NCBI GenBank assembly: GCA_028571685.1
Contig: CM053142.1
Coordinates: 126,534,796-126,598,795, forward strand
Direction of reading: 5' to 3'
DNA length: 64,000 nucleotides
Origin: Heterohyrax brucei
Taxonomy: Eukaryota; Chordata; Mammalia; Hyracoidea; Procaviidae
The translations under genes and the position numbers were made by a program. Of the stretch, positions 1-10,990 are shown piece by piece (position 1 is the first letter of the stretch; every line of letters begins with the position of its first letter). The notes below the pieces were generated by a model. The model saw nothing but the letters and a program-made list of their open reading frames with translations, was not told the DNA's origin and searched no databases.

Positions 1-48
1 AGTCATTTAAAGTTAACACTGTGAATGTCTTTGAATATAGTGTATCTC

Positions 49-578
49 TGTCATGGGCTGAATTGTGTCCACCCAAAAATACGTGTAGCTATGTGACTGG
101 GCCACGATTCCTGTATTCTGTGATTGTCCTCGATTTTGTGCTTTTGCTATACTATATGTTAAAGGATTAAGAGGGGGGGACTGTAAATCCCTTCATAGGA
201 TTACCCTGCTGCTCCACAGTAAAGCGAGTTTCCCTGGAGTATGGCTTGCCACACCCTTAATCCTTTCATCCTACAAGAGATAAAAGGAAGGAGAAGCAAA
301 CAGAGAATTCAGAACCTCACACCACCATCAAAAAAGCAGCACTGGGAGAAGAGTGCATCCTTCAGACCTAAGGTTCCTGCACCAAGATGCTCCCTGGACA
401 AAGACTGATGCCATACTGGACTTTCCTCCACAGCCATCAAGGGGGAAAACCTTCTCCTGGAGCGGACATCCTGAATTTGGACTTGTAGCCTGCCAGACTG
501 TGGAAGAATAAATCTTCCTTTCTTAAAACCATCCACTCTGTGGTATTTCTGTTAGAGCAGCACTAGCTGACTAAAACA
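49..578 (+). mobile_element. Solo LTR, afrotherian MaLR/ERVL-like family (copy 1)
   Basis: A 530-bp element starting TG and ending CA, flanked by a perfect 5-bp TSD, 'atctc' (44-48 and 579-583). It begins with 'gaattgtgtccacccaaaaa', has an 'aataaatcttcctttctt' polyadenylation-like stretch and ends 'gctgactaaaaca'. The same family recurs at 8.74, 47.9, 58.7 and 60.07 kb. It has no internal region, so it is a solo LTR. The exact Repbase name is not known to me. Confidence 0.8.
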
Positions 579-697
579 ATCTCTGACTAAATGCTCATTT
601 GAGTTCATCTATTTTAATTTGCTTTAAATTTGTGGTGCTTGTTTCCCCTTTTCCCTCTTCAGTAGTTTTGCTGTTTCCAACATGCTACCCCAAAACT

Positions 698-908
698 GGG
701 AGTCCCTGGGTGGTGCAAATGGTTAACACGCTCGGTGTGCTAACCAAAAGATTAGAAGTTCAAGTCTACCTATAGGCTTTGTGAAAAGAAATCCCCGGTG
801 GTCTGCTTCCCAAAACTCAGCCACTGAGAACCTTACAGGTTACAGTCCCACTTGGACACACATGGAGTCACCATGAAGTGAAGTTGACTAGAAGTCAACT
901 AACTGGTT
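698..908 (+). mobile_element. AfroSINE, type B
   Basis: Head 'agtccctgggtggtgcaaat' with the 'gacacacatggagtcac' block near the end, which marks the longer (about 200 bp) SINE variant that I call type B. Confidence 0.8.
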
Positions 909-1186
909 TACCCAAAGCACTGAATCTTGTACTTTAGTGAGAGATAGAATTGTGTATAACCATTTTGACAAAAGCACGCAACAGTTAGCAAAGTACAGAG
1001 TTTTAGAGCTATGTTTCCCAATTCCCAACAAGTGCTCATTCTCTTTATTGTACGAGTGTCTCCCCAAACCACAGGAAATTTCACAAGAAATTGCTGGCTC
1101 CAGTCTAGTTGACTCTTACAATACACCACTTATCTGCACCCCCAACCCTGCTTTCTTCAAGTCGTACTTTGACGGTCCCCAAGTAA

Positions 1187-1385
1187 GCGGCACTGGTAAC
1201 GCAGTGGTTAAGCACTTGCTGCTCACCAAAGGGTTGGCAGTTCAAACTCACCAGCAGCTCCTCAGGAGAAAGATGTGGCAGTCTGCTCCTGTAAAGACTG
1301 TGGCCTTGGAAATGCCCTGGGGCTGTCGTACCCTGTCATACAGAGTCACTATGAGTCGGAATGGGCTCGAAGGCAGCACTGGTAA
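1187..1385 (+). mobile_element. AfroSINE, type D
   Basis: tRNA-like head 'cgcagtggttaagcac', then a middle module (cagcagctcctcaggagaaa, tggcagtctgctcctgtaaa) absent from the short type, then the common 'tatgagtcggaat' tail. A 179-codon open frame running through it is chance. Confidence 0.75.
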
Positions 1386-1394
1386 ATTGTTGTT

Positions 1395-1567
1395 AGATCC
1401 TGCCCAGTCAGTTGTGACTCACAATGACTCTGTACAACAGAGCAAAAGACCGCCTAGTCTTGTGCCGTCCTCGTGACCACTGCTGTGTTTGAGCCCATTG
1501 TTGCAGCCACTGTGTCCATCTGTCTTCTTGAGGGGCGTCCTCTTCTTTTGCTGACCCTCCCTCTATC
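1395..1567 (-). mobile_element. RTE-clade LINE fragment, 3' part (1)
   Basis: The sequence 'ttgcagccactgtgtccat' followed by 'ggggcgtcctcttcttttgct' is the antisense of the RTE ORF C-terminus, also seen at 5.83 and 35.0 kb. The copy is split by the next SINE and resumes at 1716. Confidence 0.65.
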
Positions 1568-1715
1568 TGGTGGCATAGTGCTTCAGTGCTAATGAAAAGG
1601 TCAGCAGTGCAAACCTGACAGGCACTCCTCGGAAACTCTATGGGGCCATTCTGTTCCGTCCTATAGGGTCACTATGTGTAGGAATCGACTTGAGGACAGC
1701 AGGTTGGGTTGGGGT
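1568..1715 (+). mobile_element. AfroSINE, type A, inserted in an RTE
   Basis: Standard short copy: 'tggtggcatagtgcttcagt' head, 'ggaaactctatggggccatt' core and 'aggaatcgacttgaggacag' tail. It separates two parts of one RTE copy. Confidence 0.75.
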
Positions 1716-1800
1716 GTCTACCAAACATGACGCCCTTCTCCAGGAACTGTTATTTTCTGATAATATGTCCAAAGTAGGTGAGACACAGATTAAAGTTGGA
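1716..1800 (-). mobile_element. RTE-clade LINE fragment (2), after the SINE
   Basis: 'ctaccaaacatgacgccctt' and 'ctgataatatgtccaaagta' continue the antisense RTE ORF C-terminus that was interrupted at 1567. Confidence 0.65.
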
Positions 1801-1919
1801 ACTCCTCAGTTTATCTTTCAGGACCTTGGTCCTCATCCATCTACTCAATTTTCTTCTCAACTTTCAGTGCTTGATTCAGCATATGAACGGGCTGTGCTTC
1901 AGTTTTTGCTCAGGATCTA

Positions 1920-2062
1920 GTGGTGTGGTAGTTAAGTGCTGCAGCTGCTAATCACAAGCTTGGCAGGATAAATCCCGGGGCAGTCCTTGGAAACTCCATG
2001 GGGGCAGTTCTACTCTGTCCTATAGTGTCACCATGAGTAAGAATTGACTCAATGGGTTTTTT
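1920..2062 (+). mobile_element. AfroSINE, type A
   Basis: 'gtggtgtggtagttaagtgc' head, 'cttggaaactccatggggg' core, 'gagtaagaattgactcaatg' tail and a T-rich end. Confidence 0.75.
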
Positions 2063-2686
2063 TCTTTTTTCCTTGCACCCTGACCTTATTATTCCCTTCC
2101 TCTTTATCTCTTTCCTCAGTTCTACCTCCTTTGAAGGCTTTCCTGACCAAATCTTATCACGGTCTTTTGGTCTTTGTTTTACATTTTGAGCCTTTATTCA
2201 CGTATTTATTGATTTTGCCTAATCAAACTTTGTCAATATTATGTAACTGTTCCATGGGGTGTATCTATCTCATCAACTAAATAAATTCTTAGAGGGCCTG
2301 GAACATACATAACAATTCTTTTACATCTCACCCAGTTTCCATGGTGCTGTGTGTACAGTAAGGTCTCAGTCAATGCGTAACATAATAACGGATGTTGCTA
2401 TACCATTGCCAGGGAGCAGAACTAAAAGACCTCCGAGGATTTCTTCCTCTGTATCCATCTGGAATTCTCCCACTGATACAGAGGAGTTATGTAGCCCAGT
2501 ATAAACTGCCTCTCATGTCTTCATAAAAGTTTTGAAATCACCATTATGTCTGTATGTGTGTTTATTGAGATGAATCAATATCTTCCTGAAATGCCTCTTT
2601 TGAACAACAATACATTTCTCTCTATCTGAGCTGTCCTCATAGGATACAGATTTTAAAATCAGATATCACAGCCTCTGTGTACCAAA
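2063..2686. other. Upstream flank, nothing recognised
   Basis: AT-rich sequence with a pyrimidine-rich start (about 2064-2130). I see no gene, no clear repeat and no conserved motif. Confidence 0.5.
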
Positions 2687-2855
2687 AAACAAAACCAAAA
2701 AAACCCTTTGCTATGAAGTCAATTCTGACTCACAGTGACCCTATAGGACAGAGTAGAAATGCCTCATAGAGTTTCCAAGGAGCAGCTGGTAGATCTGAAC
2801 TGTTGATCTTTCCTTAACAACCATAGTGCTTAACCACTAGCCACCAGGATTTCCA
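2687..2855 (-). mobile_element. AfroSINE, type A
   Basis: Antisense copy: 'gtcaattctgactcacagtg', 'gagtttccaaggagcagctg' and 'gcttaaccactagccaccag'. Confidence 0.8.
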
Positions 2856-3919
2856 AATACTTACTGTTTATTGAAAAACAGCTGTCAGACTGTAGAACCA
2901 TGTGATAAATATCCCATGTTTAGCCACAGAACACCTTCTTTTTCTCCCTTTCTTCTTCAACTCTCCAGCTCTCTCAGATTAAATCTCAAGCAAAAAAAAA
3001 AAAAATTCAGAAAATGTCTTTTTATTTTTCCAGAATGAACAAGTGGGCCCCATCCTGGCACCAACCCAGTGATTCCTCCCTTTAAAGGACATCTCTAATC
3101 TCCCAGCTAAAGCTCTGCTTTCAGAACCCTGAAAGAGATAACACCAGTGTGAATGAGCCACAAGTCATAGCCAATGGTTCACAGCAGCAAGTTCAGATTC
3201 TCCTGACTGTTTTCAAAATAAGGTCAAGAGAGCAAAAACCCTTTGGCAGGAGAACAGGGGTGGGGTGGCAAGTTATGGTAGTTGGAAGGACTGATCAAAG
3301 TAAATACTGGTGATTTTAATGTTTGAGTCACTGAATTAAAATAATCTCTCAGTTGAAAAGTTTGAATAGAGAATACATCTCACACCAATATAACATCAAA
3401 TTAATTCACTGCTAATCATTACTGGGTCGCACAAACCTGATTTTTCTTGGAGGGAATCAGACTTGACTCTCACCCTTGGTCAGTGGAGCCCAAGAGACAG
3501 TGTAGTACGGTAGATTAAGAGGGGGAGCTCAAGAACTAAGGATGCTTTGCCCCTGGGTAGAGCACGATAAATGTTCCACCATTTATTTTTGTCCTTATCT
3601 GAGGGGTCTTCTAGAGGAATAACATCTCAGAATGATACCTTACTATTGAATATGAATAAACTAGTCCTTTAATGAGGGCAAACAAAGTGTGTTTACTCAT
3701 TAAAATTTGAGGAAGAACTATTTGAGGAACAACTCATCTAATTAAATTTTAGTTTCAAATTCCCTTGGGGAGCCCTGTATCTTTGCCAATTGCTTTTTTT
3801 CTCTTTTGAGGCAGAGCTTGCTGTTGTTTTTATTCAACCATTAATGCATACTTTCTTTTTAAGCTCAGCTTAAATAAGAGTACGTTTTTAATTTGGGACC
3901 CACATGTAAGTAATATCCA
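2856..3919. other. Upstream flank, nothing recognised
   Basis: AT-rich single-copy-looking DNA with an A-run at 2992-3004. Its short open frames look like chance and no repeat family was recognised. Confidence 0.5.
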
Positions 3920-4075
3920 TATACCCACTGCCATTGCATTGATTCTGACTCACAGTGACCTGAAAGGACAGAGTAGAACTGATCCATAGAGTTTCCAAGG
4001 AGCATCTAGAAGATTCGAACAGCTGGTCTTTTGGTCAGCTGATGTAGCACTTAACCACTACACCACCAGGGTTTC
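3920..4075 (-). mobile_element. AfroSINE, type A
   Basis: 'gcattgattctgactcacag', 'gtttccaaggagcatctaga' and 'cacttaaccactacaccacc' give the full antisense short SINE. Confidence 0.8.
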
Positions 4076-4204
4076 TATATAAAAACAGTAAGTAGAAGTT
4101 ACTATCTCAGGCCTCAGTGGTTTTTGAGTTTTGTTTGATTTTTTTTGATTTATGAAGCTGTGACTTAAATGGTTTTATTCTGTGGTTACTATATTTGGTT
4201 TCTC

Positions 4205-4600
4205 AAATTTTTTAAAAGTAATTTTGTTCCTATGAAAACACACATAACAAAACATATGCAGTCTTAAAAACTTCTATATGTACAGTTTAATGACACTGAT
4301 TACATTTTTCAAATTTTGGAACCATTCTATCCATCTTTTTCACAGTCATTCCAGTACTATTAATATAAATTCGTTGTCCCCTAGGCAAAAACTCTCTTTC
4401 CCTTTCTCTTTCCCACCCTAGGTAACTACTAATAATGTTGGGTTTCTTATCTCATGTAAGTGAGATCATACAATATTTGTTCTTTTGCAAGTGACTTACC
4501 TTGCACATTGTGTTTCCAAGGTTCCTTCATGTTGTGGCATGCATCAGAATTTCTTTTCCCTGTATGGCTGAATTTCTTTTGCCTGTATGTTTTCTCAGAA
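4205..4600 (-). mobile_element. L1 3' region fragment (antisense)
   Basis: The stretch with 'gaaaacacacataacaaaac', 'tgtacagtttaatgacactg' and 'gtaagtgagatcatacaata' resembles the pieces at 5.56 and 29.89 kb. Its end matches the antisense of the L1 ORF2 C-terminal coding end. Assigned to L1 with moderate certainty. Confidence 0.55.
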
Positions 4601-4601
4601 A

Positions 4602-4755
4602 CCCTAGTGGTACAGTAGATAAGTGCTTGGGCTACTAACCAAAACATTGGCAGTTCCAATCCATCAGGTACTCCTTGGAAACTCTATGAGACAGCTCTAG
4701 TCTGTTCTGTAATTATAATGAGTCAGACTCGACAGCAATGGTTTGAGTTTAGTGT
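4602..4755 (+). mobile_element. AfroSINE, type A
   Basis: 'ccctagtggtacagtagata' head, 'ccttggaaactctatgagac' core, 'gagtcagactcgacagcaat' tail. It lies directly against the L1 fragment. Confidence 0.75.
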
Positions 4756-4934
4756 TTTCTTAATTAAATTGATTTTTTTCTGTTTTTTTGTTTATGCTTT
4801 CATTGGGAAAGAAATTTTTACACATAGCCAAGCCCTTTTCTTCTTCTCTTCACAATCTTCTCTTTCTTATTCAAAACTTCCTAAAAGTGCCCAAATCAGA
4901 ATCATATTAGATTTTCATCCATCCATGCCTGTTG

Positions 4935-5110
4935 AAAACCCTAGTGGCCTAGTGGTTAAGTGCTATGTCTACTAACCAAAAGATTAGCATCTCACATCGA
5001 GCTGATGCTCCTAGGAAACTCTATGGGTCAGTTCAACTGTAGAGCCCTGTAGGGTCATCTACAGTTCCTGCGATCAGATTTGACTTTATGGCAATGAGTT
5101 TGGTCTTTTG
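4935..5110 (+). mobile_element. AfroSINE, degenerate
   Basis: 'ccctagtggcctagtggtta' head and 'aggaaactctatgggtcagt' core. The 3' half is diverged, with an extra 'gatcagatttgactttatgg'. Confidence 0.7.
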
Positions 5111-5124
5111 CTTTAGACCTATTG

Positions 5125-5305
5125 GAAGGTCCCCTAGTGGCACTAGGGTTAAGCATTCAGCTATTAACCAGAAGTTTAACCATTTGAACACATCCATTGG
5201 CTTCCAGGGAGGACGACTTGGTGATCCGCTTCTATACAGAAAACCCTATGGAGCAGTTCTAATCTGTCACATGGAGTCACTATGAGTCAAAATAGAAAAG
5301 ATGGC
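5125..5305 (+). mobile_element. AfroSINE, degenerate, adjacent to the previous copy
   Basis: 'tcccctagtggcactagggt' head, 'gatccgcttctatacagaaa' middle and 'ggagtcactatgagtcaaaa' tail. It sits about 15 bases after the previous SINE in the same direction, giving a short SINE cluster. Confidence 0.65.
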
Positions 5306-5554
5306 CCCAAATAATAAAACGGCTATTAGAAGTATTTTAGTAGTTACTGACATTTTAAAATAATCTCTTTTGAAAATCTGAGTCTGTTTTTGTACAATGG
5401 TTCAAATTTTCTGGAGTTTTAGGCTGGGAAGCTCCCTATGCTCCATAAACTGAGGATGAAGTTCCTTGTTGTGTTAAAATGTAAATGTTTTTTAAAATTG
5501 TCATTTTTATTTGCTTACTAATATTTTGCTTACTAATATTTGCTTTTTAGTCTT

Positions 5555-5825
5555 TATTGAAAAAATAATTGATTTTATTATTTTTGTTGCTGTGAATACA
5601 CACAGCAGAAACATACACCAGTTGGAGCTTCTGCACATACAATTCAGTGACGTTGGCGATGTCCTTCAGGTTTTGCAGCCATTCCCACTCTCCTTTTCCG
5701 AGATGTCCTTCACCTGTAAAATAAACTCACTGCTTCCTAAGGTTCCTATCTAATTTTTGAAGTAGCTGTTGTCAGTTTGCCCCCATAGAGAGAGATCTTT
5801 AAAGAGCATTATGCTCAAGGCTTAC
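5555..5825 (-). mobile_element. L1 3' region fragment (antisense)
   Basis: 'ttgctgtgaatacacacagc', 'acaattcagtgacgttggcg' and 'agcattatgctcaaggc' form the same repeat as at 29.89 kb and partly as at 4.2 kb. It abuts the RTE fragment that follows. Confidence 0.55.
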
Positions 5826-5829
5826 GTAC

Positions 5830-6092
5830 AACCAGAGTGCTCCTTGGAAGCAAAGATGGCAAGACTGCATCCTATCTACTTTGGACATGTTGTCTGGAGG
5901 GATCAGTCCCTGAAGAAGGACATCATGCTTGGTAGAATGCAGGGTCAGAGAGAAAGAGGGAGACCCTCGATAAGATGGATTGACACAGTGGCAGCAACGA
6001 TGGGCACGGCACAGAACGGGGCAGTGTTTCATTCTGTTGTGCCTAGAGCCACTCCCAGTGGGAACCAACTCAGCAGCAGCTAACAACAACAG
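5830..6092 (+). mobile_element. RTE-clade LINE, 3' terminal fragment (ORF C-terminus)
   Basis: The + strand reads GHVVWRDQSLKKDIMLGRM followed by QRERGRPSIRWIDTVAAT. This is the characteristic C-terminal end of an RTE/BovB-type reverse transcriptase ORF. It ends in 'agcagcagctaacaacaaca', a tail that closely resembles the 3' end of several SINEs here. The copy is 5'-truncated and not functional. Confidence 0.8.
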
Positions 6093-6256
6093 CTTGCTCA
6101 AGGCAGATGTAGTCTTGTTCTTTTCAAAGAAATAAAATGTCACACCTACACTTAGAAACTGATCCACTATTCTTTTTCTCTTTGGTCTCCCAGATTTGGG
6201 GTATAGCCTTTCTATCTCTTGTGTTTCCTTATCCTTAAAATGAGACAAGTAATTGT

Positions 6257-6425
6257 TTTTATTTTATTTTATTTTTTTATTTTTTATTTTTTTAATTTTA
6301 ATTTTTATTTAGCATAACTGAGTGAAAATGTACATTCACATATACATTTACATGCCCCCTATATGCAGCTTCCACTGCTCTCCCTGTCTGGTGACAGCAC
6401 ACTATTTCTCTCTGCTCCATACATG
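6257..6425 (-). mobile_element. 5'-truncated L1 3'UTR insertion with perfect TSD
   Basis: A T-rich start followed by 'gagtgaaaatgtacattcac' and 'gtgacagcacactatttctc' is the antisense L1 3'UTR also seen at 22.05 kb. It is flanked by a perfect 17-bp TSD, 'atgagacaagtaattgt' (6240-6256 and 6426-6442). Confidence 0.85.
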
Positions 6426-6447
6426 ATGAGACAAGTAATTGTAACTT

Positions 6448-6617
6448 AACAAAACAAAGAAAGCCCCACCACCTTTAAGAGGATTCTGACTCATAGTGAC
6501 CCTGTAGGTCAGAGTAAAACTGCCCTGTACAGTTTCCAAGGAGCACCTGGCAGATTTGAACTGCTGACCTTTTGATTAGCAGATGTAGCACTTAACCACT
6601 ATGCCACCAGACTTTCC
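6448..6617 (-). mobile_element. AfroSINE, type A, with TSD
   Basis: Flanked by the 11-bp TSD 'aattgtaactt' (6437-6447 and 6618-6628). The left TSD overlaps the right TSD of the preceding L1, so the SINE landed next to an existing insertion. Confidence 0.85.
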
Positions 6618-6727
6618 AATTGTAACTTGAAGAGAGTTAATGTAAAGTGCTTTGAGGATCTGAGAGAAAAGGTAGGAAGATTACTAACTGTTGTTATGAG
6701 GAAGGACTTTTTTTATCAGGTATGTTC

Positions 6728-6880
6728 CCCAAAAGCTCTGTTGGTTAAAGTACTCTCCCACTAACAAAAGGTTGGTCATTCACGCCAGTAAGCAGCTCTG
6801 CTTCTGTGGGGAAGTCCTATTCTCTCCTGTAGGGTCACTAGGAGTCAGAATCAACCTACCTGCAGTGATTTTCCTTTTTT
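6728..6880 (+). mobile_element. AfroSINE, diverged
   Basis: 'ctaacaaaaggttggtcatt' and 'cctgtagggtcactaggagt' mark the SINE core. It is an old copy with several small deletions. Confidence 0.65.
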
Positions 6881-7714
6881 TTGTTTTGGTATATGCTTTG
6901 CCTGTTCTGGTATGTGCTAGGCCTGTTCTTAGCACAGCAGATAGAAAACACAGAAATCAAGGAGGAAATCTATGCGACCTTAATCTCTAGACCATGGGGT
7001 TCACTGTGGAAGGCTCACACTAAGTAGCACTCGTTGTATGAAATATTTCAGCTCATTCTTGCAAGGCCTGGGTAGGTTGGTAAATGCGTGATTGAAAAGG
7101 CCGTTGGTTTTTCTCCTCTACCTTGTCCCACAATCCAGGGTAACTTCCCAGTGGACCAGTGACACACAATTTTCGAGGGTTCTGAGAATGTGTATAAACC
7201 AGGGCTTCGAGTCAGTTCTGCCTGATTCAGGCATGGAAGACCAAGACAGATTTGAATTTTTAAAAAATGGACCGAGCAAAATGATATTGGAACAGGAAAA
7301 ATTACAGGTTGAAGTTCTGCTAGAAGCTTCATTTCCTTCTCAGAAAACAAGTACCAGCACGTGCATTGTGCGACAGCTCAATCTCTTGACCAGCAGAGCT
7401 GCAAACAGCGGTGCCCAGCTCAGGGATGGCAGCCCACTGAGCAGGGCTGACTGGGTCACTCTTCATAGTTGTGGCAATAATCCAGATGCCCTTGTCAGGT
7501 TTCTGAAAGGGCCCACTACAGTCTTCCCAGTCTCCCATTCCAGAGTCTGGACCATAAGTTTTCCCATTTCACTTCTAATTCAGCTTCATTCAAATTTTAA
7601 ATATTCAAATCTGTTCCAATTTCACTTTGTTAGGCATAACTGAACTGTTTTGAACTCGTTGGAAGCCCTGACCTGAACATGGAAATGTTACCCTTATATT
7701 TAATTGTAGTATTT
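6881..7714. other. Upstream flank with an unsupported 183-codon open frame
   Basis: No repeat was recognised here. A frame open from 7092 to 7643 on + is longer than expected by chance in AT-rich DNA. It has no recognisable domain, signal peptide or splice context, and I do not call it a gene. Confidence 0.4.
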
Positions 7715-7905
7715 TTTTTTTTTTTTTAAAAAGGCCATTGAATTGGTTTTGACTTACAGTGAACTCTTATGTCCAGAGTAGAACAGCACCCACACTACAG
7801 GGTTTTGAAGGCTGTAATTTTTTGGAAGCTGGTAGCCAGACCTTTCTTCTGAGGCACTTCAGAGTGAGTTCAAACAACAAAACTTTTACTTAGCAGTTGA
7901 ACGCT
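7715..7905 (-). mobile_element. AfroSINE, type C
   Basis: Antisense copy with the extra module typical of type C: 'ttttgaaggctgtaattttt', then 'agacctttcttctgaggcac'. It is preceded by a T-run. Confidence 0.7.
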
Positions 7906-8062
7906 GCACCCTGGTGGCACAGTAGTTAGGTGTTGCACTTGCTAACCAAAAGGTTGGCAGTTTGAATCAACCAGGTAGTCCTTGGAAACTATACGGCAAT
8001 TCTACTCTGTCTATAGCGTTGCTATGAGTTGGAGTTGACTTGATGGCAGTGGGTTTGTTTTT
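7906..8062 (+). mobile_element. AfroSINE, type A
   Basis: 'ccctggtggcacagtagtta' head, 'ccaaaaggttggcagtttga' box B region and 'gttgacttgatggcagtggg' tail. Confidence 0.8.
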
Positions 8063-8065
8063 TTT

Positions 8066-8258
8066 CTTGGCGCAAATAATTAAGCACTCCACTACTAACA
8101 GAAAGGTTTGCTCTCTGAATCCACCCAGGGACACCTTGGAAGACAGGCCTGGGGAACTGCTTCCAAAACGTCACGGCCTTAAAAACCCTGTGGTTTTTTT
8201 CTGTGAGCTGTGCTCACATGGGGCTGCCAGAAGTTGGGATTGAGACACTGGCAACTAT
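8066..8258 (+). mobile_element. AfroSINE, type B
   Basis: 'gcgcaaataattaagcactc', 'ttggaagacaggcctgggga' and 'ctcacatggggctgccagaa' mark the B module. It directly follows a type A copy. Confidence 0.7.
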
Positions 8259-8742
8259 CTAGACGCTTGATTTCTGAGCCCACATGTTTAGCCATCAAAC
8301 ACACTGTGTTCCATTTGCCATACTTTGCATTTCTATTGTCAATGAACAGAATGTAATTAAGCAGGTGATAACGCCAAGAGAACTAACTAGACAGAAGAGA
8401 TACTGATTGTCTTGGGTCACATCCTTAGGTCCCACAGTATTGGAAGTAACCAAGTTATATTATCTTTGAGTTTCAGTGTCATAGAGTTTTTGAAAGAAAT
8501 TTTAGCACTTTTTTTTTCCTTATTAAAGTCAATATAAAGACTAGCACTTTGTAACGTGTTCTGTATTTTAAAAGGAGGAGAATAAACTTTCCAAATTATT
8601 TTCAGGAGAACAATTTAGTAATCATTTTGATAACCTTGTTTCTGAGTTCAGCTGTGTCTCTCCCCGTTCTACCCCGCGTTGACCAGTGGTATAGGTTGAG
8701 GGAAATCAGACTTTGGCAGGTCTATGATGATAGGAACTGCCT
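8259..8742. other. Upstream flank, nothing recognised
   Basis: AT-rich DNA with no repeat or gene that I can name. Confidence 0.5.
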
Positions 8743-9393
8743 TGGTTTTCTCGCGCTGCTGTTACAGAAGTACCACTAGCGGACGGCTTTAATAGACAAT
8801 TTTTTCTTCGTAGTAAGATAGGCTAAAAGTCCAAATTGAGGGCATCAGCTCCAGTGGTAGGCTTTTTCTCTCTGTCAACCTTCTTATCAATCAATGTTCC
8901 CCTAGACTATGAGTTTCTCTGCACAGGGACCTCTGGGTCCAAAGGAATCACTCTGCTGCTGGCACTGCATTCTTTGTAGAATGAGGTTCCCATTTCTCTG
9001 CCTGCTTCTCTCTCTTGTATCTCAAGAGATTGCCTCAAGATGCAATTTTATAGATTGGAACAGGCCACATCAACACAACTGTGGCCCATCCTCCCTCATT
9101 AACATCCTAGAGGTGGGATTTACAACACAGAGGAAAATCACACAACATGGAAATGATGACCCAGCCACACTGATATATATATCTTTGAGGGGAACATGTT
9201 TCAATCCAGGAAAACTCTGGTGGGGTACTGGTTAAGAGCTGTGGCTGCTAAGGAAAACATCTGCAGCTTGAATCCAGCAGGTATTCCTTGGAAATTCTAT
9301 GGGGTAATTCTACCATGTCCTATAAGAGTACCATGAGTCGGAATAGACTTGACAGCAACAGGTTTGGTTTTCAGTTTATTTCAATCCATGACA
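8743..9393 (-). mobile_element. LTR, same family as 49-578 (copy 2), split by a SINE
   Basis: Antisense copy: 'gacggctttaatagacaatt' near the start, 'catcctagaggtgggattta' and the end 'tcaatccatgaca' (9381-9393), which is the complement of the LTR start. The SINE at 9212-9378 inserted close to the LTR's 5' end. Confidence 0.7.
9212..9378 (+). mobile_element. AfroSINE, type A, inside an LTR
   Basis: The flanking duplication is tttcaatccagga (9199-9211) against tttcaatccatga (9379-9391), part of the LTR itself. This proves insertion into the older LTR. Confidence 0.85.
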
Positions 9394-9974
9394 GAAAATC
9401 CTCCAGAAGGAAGAATAAGTAAGTCAAGGATGAGATAGAAATATAATTGGTTAGGGTGACATGGGCTTCAAGTAAAAGAAAACTGACTCCATGGCTTACC
9501 CAGTAAAGAAAATATGTTATCTCACACTACAAGAAATCCTTATTAGGGCAGCTTTGGTTAATTCAAGGATCCAGAGAGTTTCTTTCCATCATTCTGTTTC
9601 ACCTTCTGCAGTGTGTCATCTTATCCATAAAACAGCTACAGTACTCCCAGGCTCCATATTAGGTATGACAAGGTCCCATGCAGGAATAGAGGGTCTCTTC
9701 TCAAAGTGTAGAAATTTCCCAAAAGCCACCTACCAGACTTTCCAAGCTTGGGGACCAGGACTGGTCTGCCCAGACTTAAAACGCTGCCACGCAAGGAGAT
9801 GAGACCACAACTGACTCCGAAACATCAAGACTTACCTCTGAGCTGGGAACTGAACTTCTTTCCCTGATAGAATTACTCCTGAACTAAATTGCTCAGTCAA
9901 CAAGTAAGAAACTGAGTATGCAACAAGGTTTAATATTTGAGGCAAGAAAGACTAATATTGCTTGGCTTTATTCT
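9394..9974. other. Upstream flank, nothing recognised
   Basis: No identifiable repeat. A 103-codon frame at 9491-9802 has no supporting feature. Confidence 0.45.
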
Positions 9975-10135
9975 GTGCCAACAACTTGCAGGGATTCTCT
10001 CCTTTAATCTTTACAGTAGCCAGTGATGAACCTGAAACTCAGAGAAGCTAATTTGTTAAAGGTCACACAAGACTGACAGCTTTACCATTCAAAGCCAGGT
10101 CTGCCTGACCTCCATGGCCATGCTTTCTCCAAATC
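9975..10135 (-). mobile_element. MIR fragment
   Basis: 'aactcagagaagctaatttg', then 'aaaggtcacacaagactgac' and 'aaagccaggtctgcctgacc', is the antisense core of a MIR, an ancient mammalian tRNA-derived SINE. Confidence 0.7.
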
Positions 10136-10379
10136 ACACCAGTTTCAGTTGTCTGTCAATATGGCCTTTAATATGAATTTCTTATAAACTTCCCTGATAA
10201 GTTACCTCAATTCCTAGCACTGGAAGAATATTTACCTACAGTTATATTTACACAGATGTAATCATACTATACATGCTGATTCATGACCTGCTTTTAAAAA
10301 ATGTTTGCCAATCTAGTGAGTGAAAAACGTAGTTTTCTGTTTTTATTTGCTTATTCTCTGCCTAGCTGCTAAAGGAATT

Positions 10380-10970
10380 CTTCAAAAAAAATCAGTCAAA
10401 TAAGTCAAATCATGTGATGCCTCTGCTGAAAACACTGGTGGTTTCTCATCTCTGAGAAAAACTAAAAGTTCTTACAACTGTTTTCAAGTCCTGATATGAA
10501 TGATAAGTTCTTTGTCCCTATTACCTTTCTGATCGTAAGTCCTGATATTCTCCCCTTTGTCCCTCCACTTCAGGTAAACTGGCTCCTTTGCTTTGGTTTG
10601 AATGTGCTACAGTACACTCTTCTCTCAGGTCACATGCACTTGTTGTTCTCTCTTCCTGAAAGGCCTTCCTGCAGATATATGCATGACTGACTTCTTCATC
10701 TTTTACACTATCTTTGCTCAAAATATGACGTTATCCATGAGGACTTGAATAACTCGTCTATGGAAAACATCCTTTATATTTTTTCTGTGATTTATGTGAC
10801 AGTACGTACTATCTCTTAACATACTACATAATTTTCATCTCCTACCAACATGAGCTCTACAAAAGATTTTTGTCTTGTTATGTTCAGTGACGTATCCTTT
10901 GGGCTGAGATAAGTATCTTGTGTATAGTTACGTACTTAATAAATATTTGCCAACTGAATGAACATTTTAT
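10380..10970 (+). mobile_element. L2 LINE 3' region
   Basis: Ordered L2 landmarks: 'cacttgttgttctctcttcc', 'tttgctcaaaatatgacgtt', 'gagctctacaaaagattttt' and the terminal 'taataaatatttgccaactg'. Diverged and non-functional. Confidence 0.7.
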
Positions 10971-10990
10971 TATATTTATTGGTCATTTTG

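Noticed and set aside
937-1476. 179-codon open frame on +
   Set aside because: It runs through a type D SINE and antisense RTE sequence, with no protein similarity except by chance.
5799-6248. 149-codon minus-strand frame
   Set aside because: Antisense of the RTE fragment, whose + strand carries the recognisable protein end.
7092-7643. 183-codon open frame on + outside recognised repeats
   Set aside because: No domain, no splice or promoter context and unremarkable composition. Kept only as a note in the flank description.
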